A program made the translations under genes and the position numbers. Shown piece by piece: positions 34,027 to 41,277 of a DNA stretch of 64,000 nucleotides; the first letter of the stretch is position 1; the number at the start of each line of letters is the position of its first letter. The notes below the pieces were generated by a model. The model worked only from the letters and a program-made list of their open reading frames with translations. It had not been told where the DNA came from and ran no database searches. The stretch comes from Nostoc sp. TCL26-01 (GTDB lineage: Bacteria > Cyanobacteriota > Cyanobacteriia > Cyanobacteriales > Nostocaceae), in the NCBI RefSeq assembly GCF_013393945.1, contig NZ_CP040297.1, positions 6,290,809 to 6,354,808 on the forward strand. The letters run 5' to 3'.

Positions 34027-36285
34027 ATGACAATTAGTCCTCCGGAGCGAGAGGAGAAAAAAGCCAGAGTCATCGTTGACAATGATCCAGTTCCAACCTC
34101 ATTTGAAAAATGGGCCCAGCCTGGACATTTCGACAGAACTCTAGCCAGAGGTCCCAAAACCACTACCTGGATTTGGAACCTTCACGCCCTCGCCCACGAT
34201 TTTGATACACATACAAGCGATTTAGAAGATATCTCCCGCAAAATCTTTGCGGCTCACTTCGGACACCTAGCCGTTGTGACTATCTGGTTAAGCGGGATGA
34301 TTTTCCACGGCGCGAAGTTCTCTAACTACGAAGCCTGGTTAAGCGACCCGTTAAACGTCAAGCCCAGCGCACAAGTTGTTTGGCCCATTGTGGGACAAGA
34401 CATCCTGAATGGTGATGTTGGTGGTGGATTCCACGGTATTCAAATCACTTCAGGCTTGTTCCAAGTATGGCGTGGCTGGGGTATCACCAACTCCTTCCAG
34501 CTTTACGTAACAGCAATTGGTGGCTTGGTATTAGCAGGTTTGTTCCTGTTTGCTGGTTGGTTCCACTACCACAAGCGCGCTCCCAAACTGGAATGGTTCC
34601 AGAATGTAGAGTCGATGCTGAATCACCACCTACAAGTACTGCTAGGTTGCGGTTCCTTGGGCTGGGCTGGTCACTTGATCCACGTCTCCGCACCAACCAA
34701 CAAGCTATTGGATGCAGGTGTTGCTGTTAAAGACATCCCCTTGCCCCATGAGTTCATCTTGAATTCAGCCTTGTTGACAGATTTATATCCCAGCTTCGCC
34801 AAAGGTTTGGCTCCATTCTTCACGCTAAACTGGGGTGTTTATTCTGACTTCTTGACCTTCAAGGGTGGTCTGAACCCTGTAACAGGGGGCTTGTGGCTGA
34901 CAGATATTTCTCATCACCACCTAGCGATCGCTGTACTGTTCATCGTTGCAGGTCACCAATACCGCACCAATTGGGGTATCGGTCACAGCATCAAAGACAT
35001 CCTAGAGAATCATAAAGGCCCCTTCACCGGAGAAGGTCACAAAGGTCTCTACGAAAACTTGACCACATCTTGGCACGCTCAATTGGCAACTAACCTTGCC
35101 TTCTTGGGTTCCTTGACAATCATCATCGCGCACCATATGTACGCGATGCCTCCTTACCCATACTTGGCAACTGACTACGCTACACAGTTGTGTATCTTCA
35201 CACACCACATTTGGATCGGTGGATTCCTGATTGTCGGTGGTGCGGCTCACGCTGCCGTTTTCATGGTGCGGGATTACGATCCTGTCGTTAACCAAAACAA
35301 CGTTCTGGATCGGGTGATTCGTCACCGGGATGCGATTATTTCCCACCTGAACTGGGTGTCTATTTTCTTGGGTTTCCACAGCTTTGGTCTGTACATTCAC
35401 AATGACACCATGCGGGCTTTGGGTCGTCCCCAAGATATGTTCTCCGACACCGCAATTCAGTTGCAACCAGTATTTGCTCAGTGGGTGCAAAACTTGCACA
35501 CCCTAGCTCCTGGTGGTACAGCACCTAATGCCCTAGAACCAGTTAGCTACGTTTTTGGCGGTGGGATTCTGGCTGTCGGTGGTAAAGTTGCAGCTGCACC
35601 CATTGCTTTGGGAACAGCCGACTTCCTGATTCACCACATCCACGCTTTCACCATCCACGTAACAGTGCTAATCCTGCTCAAAGGTGTGCTGTTTGCCCGT
35701 AGCTCTCGTCTGATTCCAGACAAAGCTAACTTGGGCTTCCGCTTCCCTTGCGACGGGCCTGGTCGTGGTGGTACGTGTCAAGTATCCGGTTGGGATCACG
35801 TATTCCTGGGATTATTCTGGATGTACAACTCCCTGTCAATTGTCATATTCCACTTCAGCTGGAAGATGCAATCTGATGTTTGGGGAACAGTAGACGCAGC
35901 AGGTAATGTGTCTCACATCACTGGTGGTAACTTTGCCCAAAGTGCCATCACAATCAACGGCTGGTTGCGTGACTTCTTGTGGGCGCAAGCTTCACAAGTC
36001 ATTAACTCCTACGGAAGTGCATTGTCTGCTTACGGACTAATGTTCTTGGGCGCTCACTTTGTTTGGGCATTCAGCTTAATGTTCCTGTTCAGTGGTCGTG
36101 GCTACTGGCAAGAATTAATTGAGTCTATTGTTTGGGCCCATAATAAACTGAAGGTAGCGCCAGCAATTCAACCCCGCGCTCTGAGCATTACTCAAGGTCG
36201 CGCTGTTGGTGTGGCTCACTACCTCTTAGGAGGAATTGCTACCACCTGGGCATTCTTCCACGCACACATACTTTCAGTAGGATAG
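34027..36285 (+). CDS. psaA: photosystem I P700 chlorophyll a apoprotein A1
   Basis: A 752-residue core subunit of photosystem I in the thylakoid membrane, with eleven transmembrane helices and many chlorophyll-ligating histidines (e.g. ISHHHLAIAVLFIVAGHQYR). The Fx iron-sulfur cluster segment FPCDGPGRGGTCQVSGWDH carries Cys575 and Cys584. It forms the P700 heterodimer with PsaB and binds A0, A1 and Fx. Length is normal and no interruption is seen. It has a strong ribosome-binding site and is followed after 138 bp by psaB in the standard psaAB order. Base usage is more C-rich at third positions than in neighbours, as expected for a highly expressed gene. Confidence 0.98.
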   Translation: MTISPPEREEKKARVIVDNDPVPTSFEKWAQPGHFDRTLARGPKTTTWIWNLHALAHDFDTHTSDLEDISRKIFAAHFGHLAVVTIWLSGMIFHGAKFSNYEAWLSDPLNVKPSAQVVWPIVGQDILNGDVGGGFHGIQITSGLFQVWRGWGITNSFQLYVTAIGGLVLAGLFLFAGWFHYHKRAPKLEWFQNVESMLNHHLQVLLGCGSLGWAGHLIHVSAPTNKLLDAGVAVKDIPLPHEFILNSALLTDLYPSFAKGLAPFFTLNWGVYSDFLTFKGGLNPVTGGLWLTDISHHHLAIAVLFIVAGHQYRTNWGIGHSIKDILENHKGPFTGEGHKGLYENLTTSWHAQLATNLAFLGSLTIIIAHHMYAMPPYPYLATDYATQLCIFTHHIWIGGFLIVGGAAHAAVFMVRDYDPVVNQNNVLDRVIRHRDAIISHLNWVSIFLGFHSFGLYIHNDTMRALGRPQDMFSDTAIQLQPVFAQWVQNLHTLAPGGTAPNALEPVSYVFGGGILAVGGKVAAAPIALGTADFLIHHIHAFTIHVTVLILLKGVLFARSSRLIPDKANLGFRFPCDGPGRGGTCQVSGWDHVFLGLFWMYNSLSIVIFHFSWKMQSDVWGTVDAAGNVSHITGGNFAQSAITINGWLRDFLWAQASQVINSYGSALSAYGLMFLGAHFVWAFSLMFLFSGRGYWQELIESIVWAHNKLKVAPAIQPRALSITQGRAVGVAHYLLGGIATTWAFFHAHILSVG

Positions 36286-36294
36286 CAACTAGTT

Positions 36295-36385
36295 ATGTGG
36301 AGTGCTGAGTAGTGAGTACTGAGTGCTGAGTTATGGAAATCAAACTTGGGACTCAGGATTCAGGACTCAGTACTCTCAAAACTGA
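36295..36385. repeat. GAGTACTGAGTGCTGAGT repeats in the psaA-psaB spacer
   Basis: AGTGCTGAGTAGTGAGTACTGAG and GGACTCAGGATTCAGGACTC units between psaA and psaB. Such arrays are usually outside operons, so here they lie inside a co-transcribed unit. Confidence 0.75.
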
Positions 36386-36423
36386 ACCCTGATGGCTAAA
36401 GGTCAGAGGAAATATCAAAACCT

Positions 36424-38649
36424 ATGGCAACAAAATTTCCAAAATTTAGCCAGGATCTCGCACAGGACCCGACTACTCGTCGGATATGGTATGCGATCGC
36501 TACAGGTAACGACTTTGAAAGCCACGATGGCATGACCGAAGAAAATCTTTACCAAAAGATTTTCGCTACTCACTTCGGTCACCTGGCAATCATCTTCCTG
36601 TGGGCTTCCAGCCTCCTGTTTCATGTAGCCTGGCAAGGTAACTTTGAACAGTGGATTAAAGATCCCCTACACGTCCGTCCCATTGCTCACGCGATTTGGG
36701 ACCCCCACTTCGGTAAGCCAGCTATTGAAGCTTTTACCCAAGCTGGCGCTAGTAATCCTGTAAACATTGCTTACTCTGGTGTTTACCACTGGTGGTACAC
36801 CATCGGTATGCGGACAAACTCAGAACTGTACATCGGTTCAGTTGGTCTGTTATTGTTCGCAGCATTGTTATTGTTTGCTGGTTGGTTGCACTTGCAACCC
36901 AAGTTCCGTCCCAGCCTCGCCTGGTTCAAGAGTGCTGAATCTCGCCTCAACCACCACCTCGCAGGTTTGTTTGGCGTTAGCTCTCTAGCTTGGGCAGGTC
37001 ACTTAATTCACGTAGCTATCCCCGAAGCTCGCGGACAGCACGTGGGTTGGGACAACTTCCTCAGCACAGCTCCCCACCCAGCAGGTTTAACACCCTTCTT
37101 CACTGGTAACTGGAGCGTTTACGCTGAGAACCCAGACACAGCAGGTCATGTATTCAGCACCTCACAAGGCGCTGGCACAGCAATTCTGACCTTCTTGGGT
37201 GGTTTCCATCCCCAGACAGAATCTCTGTGGTTAACAGACATCGCGCATCACCATTTGGCGATCGCTGTCCTGTTCATTGTTGCCGGTCATATGTACCGTA
37301 CCAACTTTGGCATTGGTCACAGCATCAAAGAAATGATGAATGCCAAAACTTTCTTCGGCAAAACCGTTGAAGGCCCCTTCAATATGCCTCACCAAGGCAT
37401 TTATGACACCTACAACAACTCTCTGCACTTCCAATTAGGTTGGCACTTGGCTTGTTTAGGCGTTGTCACCTCCTTGGTCGCCCAACATATGTACTCTCTG
37501 CCTGCCTACGCATTTATTGCGAAGGACTACACAACTCAGGCAGCTCTCTACACCCATCACCAGTACATAGCCATCTTCTTGATGGTTGGTGCTTTCGCTC
37601 ACGGGGCTATTTTCTTAGTCCGTGACTATGATCCTGAACAAAACAAAGGTAACGTGCTTGAGCGTGTGTTACAGCACAAAGAAGCGATTATCTCCCACTT
37701 AAGCTGGGTATCTCTCTTCTTAGGCTTCCACACCCTTGGCTTATACGTTCATAACGACGTAGTAGTTGCTTTTGGGACACCGGAAAAGCAAATCTTGATT
37801 GAGCCAGTATTTGCTCAGTTCATTCAAGCTGCCCACGGTAAAGTCCTCTACGGCTTAGACACCTTGTTGTCTAACCCCGATAGCGTTGCTTACACCGCTT
37901 ATCCTAACTACGGTAACGTTTGGTTAGGTGGCTGGTTAGATGCTATCAACTCTGGTACTAACTCCCTGTTCTTAACAATCGGCCCTGGCGACTTCTTGGT
38001 ACACCATGCGATCGCACTAGGTCTACACACTACCACCCTCATCCTAGTCAAAGGTGCTTTGGATGCTCGTGGTTCTAAGCTGATGCCCGATAAAAAGGAC
38101 TTCGGCTACGCCTTCCCTTGCGACGGCCCTGGTCGTGGCGGTACTTGCGACATCTCCGCTTGGGACTCCTTCTACCTAGCTCTGTTCTGGGCATTAAACA
38201 CAGTCGGTTGGTTAACCTTCTACTGGCACTGGAAACACCTGGGTATTTGGCAAGGTAACGTTGCTCAGTTCAATGAAAACTCTACCTACCTGATGGGCTG
38301 GTTCCGTGATTACCTCTGGGCTAACTCTGCTCAGTTGATCAACGGTTACAACCCCTACGGTGTGAACAACCTGTCTGTCTGGGCTTGGATGTTCCTCTTC
38401 GGACACCTAATTTGGGCGACTGGCTTCATGTTCTTGATCTCCTGGAGAGGTTACTGGCAAGAGTTGATCGAAACCCTAGTTTGGGCGCACGAACGCACTC
38501 CTATTGCTAACCTCGTTCGCTGGAAAGACAAGCCCGTTGCTCTCTCCATCGTGCAAGCTCGTTTGGTTGGTCTAGCTCACTTCACCGTCGGCTACTTCGT
38601 CACCTACGCAGCTTTCCTCATCGCCTCCACTGCTGGTAAGTTCGGTTGA
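36424..38649 (+). CDS. psaB: photosystem I P700 chlorophyll a apoprotein A2
   Basis: A 741-residue partner of PsaA with eleven transmembrane helices. It begins MATKFPKFSQDLAQDPTTRR and carries the Fx ligands in FPCDGPGRGGTCDISAWDS (Cys566, Cys575). Histidine-rich helices (LTDIAHHHLAIAVLFIVAGH) bind antenna chlorophyll, and the C-terminal region binds the P700 special pair and phylloquinone. Complete, no intron despite the homing endonuclease gene 125 bp downstream. A strong terminator follows at 38676. Confidence 0.98.
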   Translation: MATKFPKFSQDLAQDPTTRRIWYAIATGNDFESHDGMTEENLYQKIFATHFGHLAIIFLWASSLLFHVAWQGNFEQWIKDPLHVRPIAHAIWDPHFGKPAIEAFTQAGASNPVNIAYSGVYHWWYTIGMRTNSELYIGSVGLLLFAALLLFAGWLHLQPKFRPSLAWFKSAESRLNHHLAGLFGVSSLAWAGHLIHVAIPEARGQHVGWDNFLSTAPHPAGLTPFFTGNWSVYAENPDTAGHVFSTSQGAGTAILTFLGGFHPQTESLWLTDIAHHHLAIAVLFIVAGHMYRTNFGIGHSIKEMMNAKTFFGKTVEGPFNMPHQGIYDTYNNSLHFQLGWHLACLGVVTSLVAQHMYSLPAYAFIAKDYTTQAALYTHHQYIAIFLMVGAFAHGAIFLVRDYDPEQNKGNVLERVLQHKEAIISHLSWVSLFLGFHTLGLYVHNDVVVAFGTPEKQILIEPVFAQFIQAAHGKVLYGLDTLLSNPDSVAYTAYPNYGNVWLGGWLDAINSGTNSLFLTIGPGDFLVHHAIALGLHTTTLILVKGALDARGSKLMPDKKDFGYAFPCDGPGRGGTCDISAWDSFYLALFWALNTVGWLTFYWHWKHLGIWQGNVAQFNENSTYLMGWFRDYLWANSAQLINGYNPYGVNNLSVWAWMFLFGHLIWATGFMFLISWRGYWQELIETLVWAHERTPIANLVRWKDKPVALSIVQARLVGLAHFTVGYFVTYAAFLIASTAGKFG

Positions 38650-38675
38650 TCTGGCTACTAGTTTTGTAGGTAAGT

Positions 38676-38709
38676 AAAAAATCCCCTGCCGCAAGGTGGG
38701 GGATTTTTA
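38676..38709 (+). terminator. rho-independent terminator of psaAB
   Basis: AAAAATCCCC and GGGGGATTTTT pair around TGCCGCAAGGT, with an inner CC/GG step and a GCAA tetraloop, and the T-run closes the 3' side. It begins ~26 bp after the psaB stop. The A-run on the left makes it usable from the other strand too. Confidence 0.9.
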
Positions 38710-38773
38710 ATGTTATTTATTAAGTAGTGTACTCGTAATAAAATATAATACAATTAGATTTATTAGACAAAAA

Positions 38774-39253
38774 ATGCCAACAAATAATTTACAGCTTCCT
38801 AATCGGTTTGATGATAAATTTGGATCTTGGTTCGGTGGTTTCTTTGATGGTGAAGGTTCTTTAATAGTTGGTAAATGCCGAAATGGATTGGGAGCGCCGA
38901 GAATAAGAATTGGTCAAAGAAGTGATGATCAACAGGTTCTGTATTTTATTAAAAATACACTATGTATAGGTAACGTTACTCCTCCTTACCCAACTCAGAA
39001 AGGAAAGCCAGTGACTTACTACCAAGTCACTAAAAATAAAGATTTGGCAGAGATAATTATTCCCCTATTTGAAGCATATCCTCTGCGTTCTAAAAAATCT
39101 GAACAGTATTTAATATGGAAAGAAGAGGTTCTGCGTAAGTACAAATATTTTTTGGATGGAAAATCTAGAAAAGCAACACAAGAAGAAATAGAACTAACTC
39201 AAAAATCGATTTTTATTTTAAATCAGTTACGTGAATATAGGAATCATACTTGA
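38774..39253 (+). CDS. free-standing LAGLIDADG homing endonuclease
   Basis: A 159-residue single-motif LAGLIDADG protein: FGSWFGGFFDGEGSLIVGK carries the motif (residues ~19-28) with the catalytic Asp/Glu positions, followed by RIRIGQRSDDQQVLYFIKNT and the second half IIPLFEAYPLRSKKSEQYLI. Enzymes with one motif act as homodimers on long, near-palindromic sites. The C-terminal tail (YFLDGKSRKATQEEIELTQK) is basic. It is not inside an intron or intein that I can see: psaB upstream is intact and ends with a terminator. The AT-rich codon use differs from psaAB, which suggests independent arrival. Confidence 0.88.
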   Translation: MPTNNLQLPNRFDDKFGSWFGGFFDGEGSLIVGKCRNGLGAPRIRIGQRSDDQQVLYFIKNTLCIGNVTPPYPTQKGKPVTYYQVTKNKDLAEIIIPLFEAYPLRSKKSEQYLIWKEEVLRKYKYFLDGKSRKATQEEIELTQKSIFILNQLREYRNHT

Positions 39254-39311
39254 ATTTTTAAAAGACACTGATACTAAAAAGCTTATGTAGCAAGGCTAAA
39301 ACCTAAAACTT

Positions 39312-39340
39312 CGTTCAGAAATCAAACCGGATTCCTATAT
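39312..39340 (-). repeat. dispersed GGAATCCGGTTTGATTTCTG repeat
   Basis: Minus-strand copy (plus reads CAGAAATCAAACCGGATTCC) of the element also at 19938, 23535 and 62557. It lies between the homing endonuclease and the Imm1-like gene; nothing else is seen in the 209-base gap. Confidence 0.65.
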
Positions 39341-39462
39341 AATAATTACGCAATATAAAAAAATCAAGAAGCTTGCATTGTTCGGAGTTTCAAGCTCCGA
39401 CTAATGCAGTTTTCTCTACCCCCTACCCTGTTGCTGAATTTTCTAAAGACAAGGAAAAAATA

Positions 39463-39972
39463 ATGTTTGTGTCCAAGATATATACAGATAAATGGACAGG
39501 AAACAAAAATGAAGAAACTATCATTGAAAATCCCAATTGGCAACAAATCAAAACGGCTATTTGTGAGTTAGATGGTAAAAGTAAAACTTTAGTTAGTTTA
39601 GAAGCTGATGAGCAAAGCTATATGATGATTGGTGGAGGTAATGATGGTCAATATATTGTGACTGTAACTTTAGATAATGAGAATTTTTATTGTCTTTTGC
39701 ATCCGATTGATTATGAATTATCCAAATCAGATACTTCTGTTAAAAAAATTAATTTATCTATTTTTTATCAAGCATTAATAACAGCAAAAAGCAATAACAC
39801 TAATTCTGCTAATGAGCAAAGATTAGTTGTAGGTGGACAAGCGGGAAATTATTCTGAAAAAATTTGTGTTAATTTACCTCAATACTTAATAGCTGCAATC
39901 ACATTTGCTGAATCAGGTGAACTTGAACCATTGTTTACTTGGGAAGAAGATGAATCTTTAGTTGTAGTATAA
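39463..39972 (+). CDS. Imm1-type immunity protein (orphan)
   Basis: A 169-residue protein: YTDKWTGNKNEETIIENPNW, QQIKTAICELDGKSKTLVSL, YMMIGGGNDGQYIVTVTLDN and LVVGGQAGNYSEKICVNLPQ. These Trp/Gly-rich segments are, as I recall them, the hallmark of the Imm1 family, which neutralises toxins of polymorphic or contact-dependent systems (often nucleic-acid deaminases or nucleases). No toxin gene is adjacent, so it may protect against toxins from neighbours or be an inherited remnant. I chose ATG 39463 with AAGG upstream. The longer frame from 39373 would add 30 residues without family support. Confidence 0.7.
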   Translation: MFVSKIYTDKWTGNKNEETIIENPNWQQIKTAICELDGKSKTLVSLEADEQSYMMIGGGNDGQYIVTVTLDNENFYCLLHPIDYELSKSDTSVKKINLSIFYQALITAKSNNTNSANEQRLVVGGQAGNYSEKICVNLPQYLIAAITFAESGELEPLFTWEEDESLVVV

Positions 39973-40065
39973 AATTGTGCATCACTTTGCCTATTAATAA
40001 ATCATTAGTATGGATCAAAGAGAAAAACTTATGCTCCGAGCATTTCAAGTGACATGATAATAACA

Positions 40066-40105
40066 AGCGATCGCCTACCAATAACTGTACACAAAAGCAC
40101 TCAAA
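40066..40105 (+). repeat. left 40-bp direct repeat of the cassette
   Basis: AGCGATCGCCTACCAATAAC, then TGTACACAAAAGCACTCAAA; it ends 3 bases before the ATG of the DUF433 fusion gene. It matches 41088-41127 at 39 of 40 positions. Confidence 0.9.
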
Positions 40106-40108
40106 CCC

Positions 40109-40633
40109 ATGACTAACTGGCAAGAACACATTAGTATCAGTCCTCAAACCTGTCATGGTAAACCGCACATTACAGGTACACAAGTGATGGTTTCAGTCAT
40201 CCTTGATAACATCGCTGAAGGATTGACATTTGAGGAAATAGTCAAAGATTACCCATCACTAACATTACAAGATGTTCAAGCTGCTATTGCGTATGCAGGA
40301 CAACTTACTAGAAAACAGGAACTGCAAATTTCTAATCAAGCTGAAGTAGAATCAACTTTTATGACACTAGCCCAGCAATGGCGTGAAGAAAATCGTGGTG
40401 TATCATCAACTAATCAAATGTGTATGCACCCTGCATATCAACAGATTATAGGAATGGGTGAAACTGTCATACCTTTGCTACTCAGAGAACTGGAAAAGAA
40501 ATCAGGACGTTGGTTTTGGGCATTAAAATCTATTGCAAGAGTTGATCCTGTACCTTCGCAGTATAGAGGAAATACAAAAGAAATGACTAAAGCTTGGCTA
40601 GAATGGGGTAGACAAAGAGGTTATCAATGGTAG
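40109..40633 (+). CDS. DUF433 domain fused to a C-terminal partner domain
   Basis: A 174-residue protein. Residues 1-~75 are a DUF433 domain (ISISPQTCHGKPHITGTQVM, then LTFEEIVKDYPSLTLQDVQA), a small HTH-like antitoxin fold usually paired with PIN-type toxins. Residues ~80-174 are a separate domain (MTLAQQWREENRGVSSTNQM, then QQIIGMGETVIPLLLREL and WALKSIARVDPVPSQYRGNT) that I know only as an uncharacterised domain in cyanobacterial accessory genes. The stop overlaps the next gene by 7 bp, so translation is probably coupled. The start ATG reads MTNWQEH from a repeat-like ATGACTAAC. I infer an antitoxin-like or adaptor role. Confidence 0.7.
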   Translation: MTNWQEHISISPQTCHGKPHITGTQVMVSVILDNIAEGLTFEEIVKDYPSLTLQDVQAAIAYAGQLTRKQELQISNQAEVESTFMTLAQQWREENRGVSSTNQMCMHPAYQQIIGMGETVIPLLLRELEKKSGRWFWALKSIARVDPVPSQYRGNTKEMTKAWLEWGRQRGYQW

Positions 40634-41106
40634 GTAATAACTCTTGGAATAGCTATGTAAAATCTTTTATTGAACGTGATTATCCCAATCTAGTCATCCA
40701 CGGTTACAAGCTTACAAGCCCGGATACAACTGACTATAACTGTGTTGCTTGGGCAGCAGAAGATGATGAAAATTGGTGGTGGCCAGATGCTCAATATGAA
40801 GAATATTGGCCGCCAAATATTCCTAGAGAAGAGAGTCTAGAGGCTTTTCAAGCAGCATTTCGCTCACTTGGTTATGAAATCTGTAGTAATGATTCTTTAG
40901 AAACAGGATTTCAAAAAATCTCGATATATGTGAACTCCAGTAAAATACCAACTCATGTTGCTAGACAATTACTCGATGGTAAATGGACAAGCAAACTCGG
41001 TCAAGATGAAGATATAGAGCATAATCACTTACAAGGTTTAACTGGCAATCCTGGTTATGGTGAAGTTGCCTGTATTATGAAAAAATCAGCGATCGCCTAT
41101 CAATAA
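40627..41106 (+). CDS. DUF7689-like protein with Cys and His motifs
   Basis: A 159-residue protein overlapping the previous gene by 7 bp. It has DYNCVAWAAEDDENWWWPDA with Cys39, YWPPNIPREESLEAFQAAFR, and THVARQLLDGKWTSKLGQDE, DIEHN with His110 and a second His near 134. The order Cys then His with an aromatic-rich loop is reminiscent of papain-like or NlpC-type effectors, but catalytic activity is inference. The last residues (AIAYQ and stop) are encoded by the right direct repeat. It is the likely effector half of the cassette. Confidence 0.65.
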   Translation: MVGNNSWNSYVKSFIERDYPNLVIHGYKLTSPDTTDYNCVAWAAEDDENWWWPDAQYEEYWPPNIPREESLEAFQAAFRSLGYEICSNDSLETGFQKISIYVNSSKIPTHVARQLLDGKWTSKLGQDEDIEHNHLQGLTGNPGYGEVACIMKKSAIAYQ

Positions 41107-41127
41107 CTGTACACAAAAGCACTCAAA
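41088..41127 (+). repeat. right 40-bp direct repeat of the cassette
   Basis: AGCGATCGCCTATCAATAAC, then TGTACACAAAAGCACTCAAA; 39 of 40 positions equal the copy at 40066. It overlaps the last six codons of the DUF7689-like gene. Confidence 0.9.
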
Positions 41128-41277
41128 AACATTCTCAATACCAAGCAAGTAAAGAAAAATCTGGTGTGGGGTGTGTTGTCGCACTGAAAAAATGTAACGT
41201 GCGCTTTCGTTGGATACTTACGTTAACATAACTGAAAATCAACAGAAAAATTTACTTGACTTACCAGGGTATTCAAC

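Noticed and set aside
36424..38649. Intron or intein in psaB linked to the downstream homing endonuclease
   Set aside because: The PsaB frame is continuous, of normal 741-residue length, with intact Fx motif.
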